This document shows, one piece after another, positions 53,528 through 64,000 of a stretch of DNA of 64,000 nt (positions within the stretch are counted from its first letter, which is position 1; every line of letters begins with the position of its first letter). The notes beneath the pieces were generated by a model that saw only the letters and a program-made list of their open reading frames with translations, did no database searches and had not been told where the DNA came from. The translations under genes and the position numbers were made by a program. The DNA is from Prostheceraeus crozeri (taxonomy: Eukaryota > Platyhelminthes > Polycladida > Euryleptidae): contig CAJQUW010006306.1 of assembly GCA_907163375.1 (NCBI GenBank), forward strand, positions 558,001 to 622,000. Reading direction: 5' to 3'.

Positions 53528-53936
53528 TTACTTCTTTTTGGGTGCTGCTTTCTTCTTAGGGGTAGTCTTCGCCTTCTTAGGGGTAGTCTTTGCCTTCTTG
53601 GCAGCTGGCTTTTTAGCGGCAGCTTCTTGCTTTGGGTGCCTTAGGCTTCACCTCTTTCTTTTCCTTGGTAACCTTCAGAGTGCAAGTGATGGTCTTGCCT
53701 TGGACGGTTCCCTTGGTCATCAAGCTCTTCACAGTTCGGCGCAACTGATGATGCTTTTTGTCGGGAAAATGCACCTTCAATTGATGAAGGGTGAATTTCT
53801 TTTTAGCAGTGATGTACGCAACAACTTCCTTCATACCGCTCTCTTGGGCGGGCTTTTTAGGTGTCTTTGGCTTGGAGGCCTTGGTGGTCTTAGCCTTTGC
53901 CGCCTTGGTGGCTGCTGGTGCCTGTGCGTCGGACAT
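53528..53936 (-). CDS. Linker histone H1-like gene with one frame break
   Basis: From ATG 53934-53936 (MSDAQAPAATKAAKAKTTKA), a Lys/Ala/Pro-rich N-tail of about 32 residues leads into a diverged winged-helix domain at about 33-90 (SGMKEVVAYITAKKKF, LHQLKVHF, LRRTVKSLMTKGTVQGK). A Lys-rich C-tail with two KAKTTPKK repeats ends KKKAAPKKK at the stop 53528-53530. H1 binds linker DNA at the nucleosome. The C-tail is one base out of frame with the rest, near 53625: an assembly error, or a decayed copy. The gene is intronless, as usual. A CCAAT box lies at 54011-54015. No histone 3' stem-loop was found. Confidence 0.75.
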
Positions 53937-54010
53937 AATTTTGCTGCCTATCATTGAATGTTTGAGTTTTATTTCATTAGATGTAAAATCAATCATATGG
54001 AATGGAGCAA

Positions 54011-54015
54011 ATTGG
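54011..54015 (-). promoter_or_regulatory. CCAAT box upstream of H1-like gene
   Basis: ATTGG on the plus strand reads CCAAT on the gene's strand, about 75 bp upstream of the ATG, a usual position in histone promoters. No TATA box is evident. Confidence 0.35.
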
Positions 54016-54201
54016 TTGCTTTGCAGGACGACATCCATGCTTTTCTAACTGTTTTGTGACTTTTACTGTCTGGCATCTTCCTAGAGGTGACTGAGATTGC
54101 TTCATTTGCAACTTGTGTGATAACATGATCGCGAAAAGGTCAGACGTAGTGAAAATTCCGACATCGACAGACACAGTCTCTTTAGCAAGAGCATCGATTC
54201 T

Positions 54202-55031
54202 TTAGAAAAGCTGATTATGGAAGCTCCTTCCAAGACTCCGAGAAAATTCCTCATCATTATTATTATCATGAGAATTGGAACGAAAATAAAAATTTAACTC
54301 CTCACAATCCACATCGGAATTGGTACTCTGCGTCGAGGTCCATCTACCAACTTTCTTTATGGATTTCCATAGAGTTCTTGAGTTACCAATCTTAACTGCT
54401 CGTTCAATATGATCCGATTTAAAATATGTCATTTTACGAACAACTTCTTCTCTCAGTCTATGATATTTAGGAAATTTTTTATTTCAAAATGCTTGGTCTC
54501 TTTCATTGAGCAAAGTTTTGGAGATGGTTTCATCCAAGGCTTTTTCACATTTCGCATGCGTACGACTCTCTCGGGGAAATAATAGTCGAAAATACCATAT
54601 AGAGAACCATGAAAAAAATTTAAGGCATCATTCAGGTCGCTAATACTACCAATAGCGCCTAGCCAATCCGTTGTGTTAATGAAATGTAGGAAATCCGACA
54701 CTTTCACCTTCGTATAAGTCAATGGCAATTGTTGGATAGGACGCAAAAATATAATACATTGATCTGAGCGACCTATCGGAGATAAAGGTATAAGCGACTC
54801 GTAGTACGAAATCGAACACGGATGCGCCAATAGAACTGGACAGACATAGCCACTTAGAGCTCTTGAAGGACGTGAACTCCAGACAACAAAATTGAATAAT
54901 TGGTGGATTGGTCGGAATAAGCCTACTCCATGTTCTCCAAAAGTCCAGACGTTAATACACTGTTGGACTTCTGGATAGGGACCCAGATACGAAATGGTGT
55001 TTAATATACACCGTACCCAAAACATTTGCAT
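54202..55031 (-). pseudogene. LINE fragment, endonuclease end to RT linker
   Basis: Minus-strand frames read ...LLAHPCSISYYESLIPLSPIG, GRSDQCIIFLRPI (the end of an APE-type endonuclease), YTKVKVSDFLHFI, ALNFFHGSLYGIFDYYFPER, VKKPWMKPSPKLCSM, then in another frame RTLWKSIKKVGRW. This is the linker between endonuclease and RT in CR1/jockey-type elements. RT itself is absent, and one stop and one frame change are visible. It is opposite in strand to the fragment at 52.7-53.5 kb, so it is an independent insertion. Confidence 0.75.
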
Positions 55032-55171
55032 GAATTGAGATGAGGACTAACATTATTTATTGGATAACATAAACACAGATTAAGCAAAGAAGGGTGATGC
55101 GCCGTGAGCTTTACATACTCTGTGATATGAGCAATATGGAACTCGTTTTGCTGTTTTGAAGTAAAGGTATT

Positions 55172-55510
55172 TAGTGGACTTCAACTTTTGGTTCTTTAAA
55201 CATTGTAGAGAGATCATTTCTGGATGGAAGTAGACGTGAAAGTCTTTTCTCTCGCTCGGCTTCAAACGCTGATCTCATCGTGGATTCTTCACGAGCTCGG
55301 CGACGTCTGCTGTGGGTAGAAAAAGACAGGATAATTGCATCAGATTTGCGTGGCTATAACAAAACGAAGCTGTTCAGCAGGAATTATTGGGAAATCAAAG
55401 GTCTGGACGTTGACGACCAGTTCATTTACTTCACCGAGGCCAGATCCAAATCAATTTACCGTTTATATATTGGTGAACAAAGAACTGTTGTATTATCTCT
55501 CTCAAGCTGA
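55172..55510 (+). CDS. Orphan exon with YWTD (LDL-receptor-type) beta-propeller repeats
   Basis: After an acceptor-like GTATTTAG, the frame reads FLDGSRRESLFSR, ARRRLLWVEKDRIIASDLRGYNKTKLF, GLDVDDQFIYFTEA, KSIYRLYIG and then a stop at 55510. The alternation of LDG, W-(V/T)-(E/D), I.ASDL.G.NK and IYFTEA is the pattern of YWTD blades in LRP, nidogen and related extracellular proteins. About two blades are present; a full propeller has six. It is either one exon of a larger gene or a decayed fragment. GGTGAAC at about 55470 could be a splice donor. No neighbouring exons were found. Confidence 0.5.
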
Positions 55511-56110
55511 GAATGGCCTGATCCTGTACTCACCTTCGCGGTAGCCAGGAGAGTGCCGCTGTTGTGGTAAAGGCTGTCATCATTTTTGCCTGCCTCGGCG
55601 TCGCAATTATAAAGATAAATTGGATAATATAAAATAAAATAATACAATATATAATATATATATATAATATAATATGTATGTAATGTTGCATAACAACAAT
55701 TAGTAAAAATCCACAAGAAGATCGTGAACACTCTGTAGACCCTGAAACAAGAAGCTGGCGACCAATCTCCACACGCCTGGGCACACAGCAAATGGAAACA
55801 GCGCTGGGATTTATCTCAACAGCAGCTGCGGGCTTTTACACCAACACTCTCAAATAAACCTCCTTGAAGCGACCTGCTTCGAGTGATATGAGTCCTCCTG
55901 AACCAATTCCGATCCGGCCATGGGCGATACAAGGCGTCCATGTATCGGCCTGGCACGAAATGGTAGACCAGTAAACTTCGTAAACTGCAAACTAGACAAG
56001 AGCACACGTCCTTACCTGCCAGGCCATCGGTCTCCAGGGCGACATGGCTGCAGTGAACAATACCTTCAGAAACTGGCTACGAAAAAGTAGCCGAAGACTG
56101 TGAACTTCCT
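55511..56110. other. GC-richer patch without assigned gene
   Basis: Richer in G+C than its surroundings, with an AT microsatellite at 55620-55680. A minus-strand frame at 56007-55816 is Arg/Ser-rich. No family recognised. Confidence 0.4.
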
Positions 56111-57905
56111 TTCTTATGCTGTGTAATTACTAACGTATTTCATGCAATAATGCACATACATATGATGTTTTTCACATATACACTACAAATAGAGCAAAAG
56201 ATCTGAAGATGTAGATTAATAAAATAAAAAAACCAAGTCAGATGCTTGTGAACTGCGACCGGTTGCGATGCATTATTTTTTCGTGTTTATTATTATTTCT
56301 GAATGGGAGAGTTTCGGAACACCATCCGAAGTGGCTAGAGAACTCAATAAAGTGTCCATCCAGATCTACAAGAATTCCAGCAAGTAGCATTACTAGAAAT
56401 TTGAAGTCTGCAATAGCGAGAGACAGTCAGCAATCAATAGCTTTAATATTAAGTACCACTTGAACAACAGACGGACATTAGGGATTCTCGAGTCTGTCGT
56501 GAAGACCCGACCTTTGCCAGCAAAAGGATTTTGTGTCAATCCTATATTTGCCGTGGTAGTAATCAAATCCTTTTTGCTCCTTTTAATATCTAGGTTAATT
56601 GCTTCATACACGTATCTCTAAGTTTGATTGGTTTGCATACTCTCAATTTTGATCACAGATTTAGCATAATTACTCTATAAGCACATAATTTTAAAATTTA
56701 CATTAAGTCTAATGTTTGCACTTGAACAAGAGTGGACGGAATACATTGTGCAAAGTAATAGCTTTGATTTTCTTAAAATGAATTTAGTGGCTTTATTTAT
56801 GCAAGTATATAAATTGAGTAAAGGGAAATCATTTTTTAAACAATATTTTTTCATCAAAAAATATGTCATTTGTCCACATTTCTTGCTATGCCACTAAGTA
56901 CATGAGAGAAGATAGAGACAACTATATGTATTTTATTTCCAAATTCAAACCTTAGTTGACCTCCAAATGATTTCTATATGATGTTTAGAGATTCAATCAT
57001 TAGTTGTCATGTTTACTTTCTCTTCCTGCGTGCATGATTAGATGGAATAAGTAATAGATTAAAACCGGTCGCACTTCACAGGCATCTGACCTATATTTTT
57101 TTATTTTCTATTTTACATAGAAAAATGTAGATAATAAACAATATTTCTTTTAATATTTCAATATTTAATTATTTTTGTTACTACATATTTTTAATATCTA
57201 TTTTTAATTATTACTATTTTTAATCAAATTTTTAATTTTTCGATTATCTTTTTAATTATATTATCTTTTAAATATATATTATATATATATAAGTGACACT
57301 TTCATGAAAGCGAAAATGGTAGATCACAGCTTCTTCCACAAACCGATATCGAACGAGACCATTGTAGTTCAATGAAGTTTTGATGCATATGTTAATGAAC
57401 GCGTGAGAAGTGTGACAATGGAAACAAATTTTCCCATATATTTATCTCAATAAACCTTAATTTATTATACCATATCATCATCATCGAATTGTAATTAAGA
57501 ATATTATATACATTGAAACTTTGACATGAACCTTTGATCACCTCCGTTCACAGACGAATCTGTCATATTGAACAATTTATTGTGGCTCTTAATCACTTTG
57601 AATGTGTACCACAATGTCATCACAACGCAAATTCATTTGAATAACAAATGCGGTCCAAATGTTTTATTTATTTGTCTCATCATACGCTTTAAGGGCTACT
57701 TCTGAGTCAGACAGAAATAAGACGACTTTGTCGAATCAGTTGACAATGACAACCTTCCCACAGTAAAACTGGCTCGTGTGGGAGGATGTGTTCCTCTGTA
57801 GATGAAATATATTCATTATTAAATAATATCTGTTTTTTGATGCTATACTAATTATGTTTTACTACATCTGTATGCTACATTTTAGAACTGCAATAACGAG
57901 CTAAT
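56111..57905. other. No recognised gene; AT-rich run
   Basis: The frame at 56242-56463 starts with a hydrophobic stretch but lacks other support. 57110-57290 is an extreme AT-rich run (TTTTTAAT and TATATA words). Confidence 0.5.
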
Positions 57906-57907
57906 TA

Positions 57908-59012
57908 TGGAGCTGATCATTAAAAATGGACTACCTAAATCATACTGAAGTTCAATTGATTCTCATGCCTTCCAATCGTGTTGCACAACAACGTGTCATA
58001 CATCATGTGAGAGCTTGCATTCTCAGCTTCAAAATGAACTATGATAGACTTGTATCCGCTACTGTATTTGCTGAGCAGTGCTCAAAATATGAAAATCACT
58101 CAATTTGCAAATAAGAAAATTATTGAATTTTCAATAAGAAAACATGTGAGTATGATAATGAATGAGGCAGGATGAGAACATACATTTTCTGAGGTTTCTT
58201 TTGATGTGCTGCTTATCAAAACTGGTGAACCAGGAAAAACTTAGTGCTGTCGTCAAGTTATCACACAATCATGAGTCTTAAGGTTGAAAAGTTCATATTC
58301 TAAAATTCCATCACAAATACTCATGTTTGGCATCTTCAAAATCCTTGTGATGTAAGGAACGCAAATATGTAACTATTTTTCAAATAATTTCAATAGTTCT
58401 TTTTCAAACGTCTTCAATATTCTTTCTTATAACCGCTAAAATGCACAAACATGCAAAGTAAGCAATCTGCAGTTATGGTCAGAGAACAAAGACATGCCTT
58501 CGCTAATCGTTTTTGTTTTGAACCTTCGTTCACCTTACATATTGTTTGTGTACTCTTGCGGCAAAGAGGGAAAATACTGAAGAAATTTGCAAAAGAGCTA
58601 TTGAACTTACTTGAATAATACGTACATATACGCAAAGTGAGGATGTCAAGTGAGGATGTGAGGAGTCATGATATTTTGATAGCTTGACGATATCACTATG
58701 TTTTCCCTAGTTCACAGATTTTGATGACCAATGTCAAAAAAGAGCTAAAAAATGCTCGTTCTCCCCGCGCCTTATTCATTGTCATAGTCACATGTCTTCT
58801 TATTGAAGAACTGAAATTTTTTAATTGAACGATTTTCATATTTTGAGCACTGCTCAGCAAATACCGTAGCGGATACAAGTCTATCATAGCTCATTTTGAT
58901 GCTGAGAATGCAAGCTCTCGAATGATGACACGTTGTTGTGCGACACGATTGGAAGGCATGAGAATCGATTTAACTTCAGCATGATTTAGGTGGTCCATTT
59001 TTTATGATCAGC
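57908..59012. mobile_element. Element with ~255-bp terminal inverted repeats
   Basis: The arms 57908-58170 and about 58763-59012 match inverted at about 90% by eye: AGCTGATCAT.AAAAATGGAC, CTCATGCCTTCCAATCGTGT, GATAGACTTGTATCCGCTAC, TTTGCTGAGCAGTGCTCAAA, and ACATGTGA.TATGA.AATGAA. The ~590 bp inside lack a transposase. It is a nonautonomous element, probably TA-targeting. A solo arm lies at 48650-48895. Confidence 0.85.
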
Positions 59013-59014
59013 TT

Positions 59015-59785
59015 AGTATATGAAAGTTCTCCTGGACTTGTACACTTTGCTCAGAAAAACCTTGCAATTGTATATGCAGTAAAATACGATTTCGATCATA
59101 TTTAAATTCTCGCCTTCAATACAAAGATCTAGGTTGGATATATCCTTCCTTGGTGCTCTGCATATTATGACAATTTGAAACAAATTTCATTTCATACAAA
59201 CATCAGCACAGGTCAATCAGCATAGAGCGTGTTGAACATAACTGTTCAGTGCAGATCATTGAATGTGATGTAGCACATGTTGCCCACCCTTTACAAAGAC
59301 TGCAGAGCAGCTGCATGCTGACCACTGCTCATTACACTACGTCCGATTATTCTAATTAGACTTTTGTCGACATTCAGTCCAGAAAAAAGAATTAGCACAT
59401 TGTGAGAGCATATAAAAATAATTAATTGAAGAATTTTATGACATAAAAGTAGTGAACTTTCGAGTACTTTCGTTTACAGTCCATTAAATGAGTTATGCCC
59501 GGATTTATTTCTATCGACGTTGATTGCACGATAACTGTTCTTCTACGAATTGCTCAATTTGATGGACACATGGTATGGTTTCAAAAGTTCAAAGTTCAAA
59601 GATCAAAAGTTATGGTCTCGGATCATAAGACCAATCAATCGAGCAATTGAAAATTAGAAACATCACGTAGCGACGCGAGCACAGAATAAGATTGTTTAAG
59701 CGTGTCAGTTTACCAGAAATCCAAGCTGATTCAAAGCGATGGCAGGAACTTGCTAAGTGGGCAAAATGAAATTTTTAATGCCTTA
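59015..59785. other. No gene seen
   Basis: No motif. A short AAAGTTCAAAGTTCAAAG run is at about 59585. Confidence 0.5.
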
Positions 59786-59789
59786 CAAT

Positions 59790-59900
59790 GATAGGAAAAA
59801 TGTTCTTGCGCTGCTTGCGGATTGCTGTGAATTCCTTCAAAATCCTCCGATTGCCACGATTCCTTCAGATTCGCTGCAGGCGCACAAAAAAACGCTTACA
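59790..59900 (-). repeat. Diverged member of the 33.9-kb repeat family
   Basis: GATTGCTGTGAATTCCTTCAAAAT, CTCCGATTGCCACGATTCCTTCAGATTCG corresponds, inverted, to 49850-49930. Confidence 0.6.
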
Positions 59901-59977
59901 AACTTCTCTGAAGAGCTTGACATCATAGAAATATATTGTTGTTTATATTTGAAGTTGACTATAATCGAAATTGCATG

Positions 59978-61128
59978 AAGGTCGCGGCACATCCGGGGAA
60001 ACTAAATTGGGGCATGAAGAACCAATAAATAGCTTAGAATTGCACATGTGACTGATTCTAACTCAATGAAACAGCCGTTGACAGGTGCATCTGAGTGTAA
60101 ATGCGTGCGGTTTTTGTGCCACTATTGTGCTTCATTTCCATTCTAGAGGTTTTATTCTTATAAATTTCTATGATCAGAATAACAGACCGCTGGAATCACT
60201 TCATTGAATGGAAAGCGGGAATTTGGCTGCTGAAACTCAGAATGCTTTTAATAAACTTTTCAATCGTTAAAACTAATAAAATGTATCACGTTTACCTTCA
60301 TTTTAGTTCAAAAACAGAAGTTCAACATTACACTTTACACAATAGAGAATTCCTGGCATTCAATAAAATGAAGATTAACTTTCTATTGCTTGCGAAATTT
60401 GTCACTTTGAAATAATCAATCTGTGTGTGCACTGAGAATGGCGCCTTCTTCTGGCCTACTTTCATGAACTTCTCAATGTGTCGCCTAACTCCTCAAGCGA
60501 CACTGTCGCCTTCAGACGCCCCTCTAACCCTCTGCTCCGTGATCTCTGGAAAAAGTGCCAATTGAGCGCCGCCTTATCTCATTAAATGCTCGACGCCACG
60601 CACTTGATTCCTGTTCAACAGTAGTTAGACAGAACTTGATGTAATTTCCATCATTATTTAACTTAATTTTGCGAAGTGCGTCATTTTTTTCTTCCTAACG
60701 AATGACTATTCAATTTTCTGTCTTTTTACGCAGAATGAATTGCTATATCTTTCAGCTATGATAATGATTGATTTGATGAAAAATAAAAAATGTAGGATAT
60801 CTTTAATGCCACGAATATTGAGACGCTCAATTCGGTCTTAACAATTGAAAGTCAGAGAAAAAGTCAAATAAAATCATTTCGCCGATGTAATAGATATACG
60901 TACTGAAGAGTGAAGGACAAGTTGCATATGTCATGATCATAGAAATTGAGAACAATAAACCACTTGAATAGTTAAGCTTCATGTAACACACTATAGTGAC
61001 ACTAAAATCGCACGCATTTTCACTTAGATGCACTTGTCAACGGCTGTATCATTGTGTTAGAATCAGTCACATGTGTAAATCTAAGCCATTCATTGGTTCC
61101 CCCGAATGTGCCGCGACCTTGAATCAAT
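59978..61128. mobile_element. Element of ~1.15 kb with ~140-bp terminal inverted repeats
   Basis: AAGGTCGCGGCACATCCGGGG starts the left arm; the inverse AAGGTCGCGGCACATTCGGGG starts the right arm near 61126. Both continue through CACATGTGACTGATTCTAAC, CAGCCGTTGACA.GTGCATCT and ATGCGTGCG. The interior has no transposase motif. Confidence 0.8.
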
Positions 61129-61985
61129 TTCCATTCTACTCAACTTCAGATAAGCAATCTATTTCTATGGTCATGATGGAAGGTCCCCTCTGCTGATGTT
61201 AGCAAAACTCAAAATTTGTTAGTGCAAGCGCTTTCGAAGTCCGCCGGACTGTTGATGGACTTATGTTTCTCCATACTAAATAGTTTTTCTTGCGTACTGT
61301 TTATTTATCATATAAGTAGTGACCTATAACTTTGTTTTATCCACAAATGAATGATCTCTTATTATATGTTTGATTTCTATGTGCAGCAGTGTTGCGTGTT
61401 GAAATGTGTTCACATAGGGAAGAAACTGTTGGAATAAAGCAGAACCAAATTATACTGGCAGTACGACGGTCGTTCTCTCTCATTCTGTCTTGGGAGCACA
61501 ATTTAACAGGACATGATAATGATGCGCTTAATGATTTATTGCGTGCGAGATTCACATGAAGCAATGAAAAGTGTTCATGAGATCTATGACAATGGTCTCT
61601 TTACGAAATGAGTCAATGATAATATAATACTGATTAACGATAAGAGTAGCATGTATATAAAGCCAAAATTACTTGAAGGAAAAAATACGTCCGATAAAGG
61701 ATTAAAATACTGCATCATAAGACGATCCTAAGTTAACTCTAGTGTTGTTGCGCGAATCCAGCTTCTTTGTCCAGATGGCTTCCTTAGTGATCCGTTGCCG
61801 ACATTGTTTCACCCCATCAATTAGACATGCGCACAATCCAGAAAAGCATTCTTGAATTGTGTGGTGGCGCACTCCCCCTGTGGGTCATCAAGTGTTGGGA
61901 GGGCAATCACACGCCCTTCATCCCTAATGGTGGATAAACTCTATGTGCCTGGGTGAGCGATTCAAATGTGGAGTTGAGACCAAGT
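61129..61985. other. No firm gene
   Basis: A less AT-rich patch at 61740-61960 reads on the minus strand as ITKEAIWTKKL and similar, faintly like the C-terminal end of a GIY-YIG element, but the evidence is too thin to call. Confidence 0.35.
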
Positions 61986-61989
61986 GCCA

Positions 61990-63470
61990 AATGTGAAATA
62001 AGTAAATTTTTGCAGTTTTAAAGAAATTACTACGAAATTGACTGATCATGATGGCAATGCAGAAGAAATAATAGTAATTTGGAAGTCCTTCAAGTCATGA
62101 CAACCTGGAGAGGTAATGTTTCTTAAATCAGCAATAAGCTGGGTTATTGTTACTTTTATGCTCAGCCTTATTAATGAGAGTATTTTCTTAGCGTGATCAC
62201 ATCACAAACAACCTTCCACTGAAACAGCAAAATATCATGATCGAAGACAATGATCATAATTAACTAATGTAAATGGGTTAACAGTATTAAAAAAAGGTCA
62301 AAAAATGAAACATAAATTTAGCGAATCATGAAATTATGACGATGAAAATTGTGTTAAACTTGTAATTTCAGCCAAGAAGCAGAATATGATCTCAACTCTT
62401 CCATGAAAACTTAGATTACAATGCGGTTCATGTAATTTCCTTGATAAACAACTTAATTTCCGCTTAATTAAGACACCTGTTAATAAATTTTCATTCATTA
62501 TGTTACCCAGCAAGTTTTATCCTACTTAATCATGTAGAGGTGCCAAATCACCAGCATATAGACGCATGTTTCAATTTCTTTCAAGACAACGACAATGGAT
62601 TGTCCTCTTTATTGACACGACAGCATAATGGCGAATATTTACAAAACAAATCACTCAGCTACCGGGCTAGCGGTCAAGAAATTGGTCGGACACTGTATCA
62701 CCAACTGCAACAAGGGCTGCACTAAAAAGTGGACTTGACCAGCAGCTGCTCCGATTCAAATTTTGAACAGCATGCGCATATCAAACTACTGAGCATAATC
62801 ATATTGTAAAATTTGAGAGAATGTACATGTAGTATAGAGGTAAAAGCAACATAGACATCATGAAGATATCGAAGAATACATAGGGTCTTGCTGCCATCAT
62901 GATGCACTGCATCTTCATATCTGCGTACATGTTCTATCAGTATTTTAATGTGATGCCAGAACAGTCCCCGCGATGGAGGCTCCACAGACTTCATACACGT
63001 ACATCCCAAATATATACAGTACACAAAAATGGCATCACGACAGGAAAAAGCTCATCAAGTAATATTTCTGATGATGACTACAACTCACCGAAAAGAGTCA
63101 TTGAACGATCATTTTTCTTCGATGTCTCCAAAAGGCAGAGCTTAGTTACCGGTCGACGTTTGACACTGTCTTGAGATCTTACCTCAACTGATCTCACCAA
63201 ACCAACGTGCACTGTGTGCACACTGTGAACGATACCTAGCGACCACTGTCTTCTGGGCAATGCTTCATCCATTATAAGCACAATATCGTCTTCTTGAATG
63301 CTCCGACGTTTCCGCCACCAACGACGTCACGATTGCAGGAGGGGCAAATAATGAAGGAACGTACTATCCGCAAAAAACTGAATATCTTGATATAAAAATC
63401 TTCACTGCATGCTTACATTTTTGTCAGTCGACACTCTAACTGCTATATAGTCTACTTAGCATATGGTGCA
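61990..63470 (+). repeat. Second copy of the 18.3-kb repeat block, interrupted
   Basis: 61990-62400 and 63350-63470 match 18300-18520 and 18664-18780. The intervening ~950 bp are specific to this locus and hold open frames of 61-100 codons without recognised motifs, so they may be an insertion. Confidence 0.55.
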
Positions 63471-64000
63471 AGGGTTGTGTGCATGGAAATCTGACACTCA
63501 TTGTTGTTCACTCTACATGTACAGTGTAGTCTCACTAACTCAAACAAAATGAAAAATCGGATTTCTACGGTCGTAGATGTGTAGGTGCAAAAGATGTTTT
63601 GTGTTTGGGTTTATTACGTGGCTATGCCAGGGTTTAATTTGTGTAAGTAAACTTTCAAGGACGGCATTTCAAGGAGGGGGATTGATTTTTTAAACAGATC
63701 TACAGCACATTTACACATAGCTGAAAAAGTTTGCCGTCTTTGGTCCTCATTATATAGATTTTAATGCTTCACATTATCTAACTGTCATTGGCGAACTAGC
63801 GTGGGTGTCGCTGATAGCAGATATGACTTTACCATGTATCTGTCACTATTTTAAAACAGCATATCTAGTAAGCTTTTAATCGAACATGCAAGCAGACCAA
63901 GACCGACACAGTTGCAACACGCACAATTGAATTAGTAATATCGCATTATGAAAAATGTGAAAAGTATTTGAAAATCTATTCAGCTTCTACTGAGAAAACG
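63471..64000. other. No gene seen
   Basis: AT-rich sequence to the window end. Confidence 0.5.

Noticed and set aside
53487-53957. 156-codon plus-strand open frame rich in Leu, Phe and Gly
   Set aside because: It is the antisense shadow of the Lys/Ala-rich H1-like gene.
56242-56463. Small secreted protein (hydrophobic N-terminus)
   Set aside because: No Cys pattern, no splice or promoter support, and an equally plausible alternative frame overlaps it.
61740-61960. Third GIY-YIG/Penelope-like fragment on the minus strand (ITKEAIWTKKL)
   Set aside because: Only about ten residues are suggestive, several stops surround them, and the nuclease core is not visible.
1-64000. CRISPR arrays, bacterial operons, rRNA genes and LTR-bounded elements
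   Set aside because: No regularly spaced short repeats, no ribosomal RNA signatures, no prokaryote-type gene packing and no long terminal direct repeats around gag/pol-like sequence were seen. The direct repeats found are explained by target duplication, tandem repeats or Crypton flanks.

Overview
The window is AT-rich metazoan DNA, most likely from an invertebrate. It has isolated exons with GT/AG-type borders, a linker-histone gene, a secreted PAN/C-type-lectin-like gene and a very dense load of animal transposable elements. Nothing in the sequence fixes the phylum. There are no operons, rRNA or tRNA genes, or CRISPR arrays. Host genes are sparse: a secreted protein gene (10.5-11.4 kb), a Myb/SANT-like gene (40.1-40.9 kb, possibly transposon-derived), a histone H1-like gene with a frame break (53.5-53.9 kb) and an orphan YWTD beta-propeller exon (55.2-55.5 kb).

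0-9 kb is a three-layer nest. A CR1/jockey-type LINE (about 1.4-8.9 kb, endonuclease part missing) was entered by a Tc1/mariner element (2235-3384, TA duplication). It was also entered, in opposite orientation, by a Penelope-like retroelement (5289-8629) flanked by a 155-bp duplication of LINE sequence that looks identical on both sides. This Penelope-like element is the most striking object here. Its GIY-YIG nuclease lies N-terminal to the reverse transcriptase and a CxC linker motif sits between them, the permuted layout known as the Naiad clade. A fragment of the canonical type, with GIY-YIG at the C-terminus, lies at 38.5-39.25 kb.

9-31 kb holds the secreted PAN/lectin-like gene, an intron-containing, internally deleted P-element/THAP transposase relic (14.4-17.2 kb) with a small MITE in its intron, a decayed piggyBac element (19.2-20.6 kb), a minisatellite, a foldback element with reiterated ends (22.8-23.4 kb), a diverged module of about 160 bp in three direct copies and one inverted copy (28.7-30.1 kb), and a CR1 fragment. 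31-46 kb is a mosaic of foldback repeats: two inverted copies of a unit of about 1.2 kb, a TA-flanked foldback MITE family with at least four copies having visible ends, and a Crypton-type tyrosine recombinase transposon (35.2-36.4 kb) flanked by palindrome-rich direct repeats. A second, unrelated-looking recombinase C-terminus lies at 46.1-46.4 kb.

46-64 kb holds a decayed Tc1 element, RTE- and jockey-like LINE fragments, the H1-like gene and YWTD exon, two long-TIR elements (57.9-59.0 and 60.0-61.1 kb), and a repeat block shared with 18.3-18.8 kb. Most sequence outside these features shows no recognisable coding signal. All calls rest on reading the sequence. No database search, alignment software or splice predictor was run.
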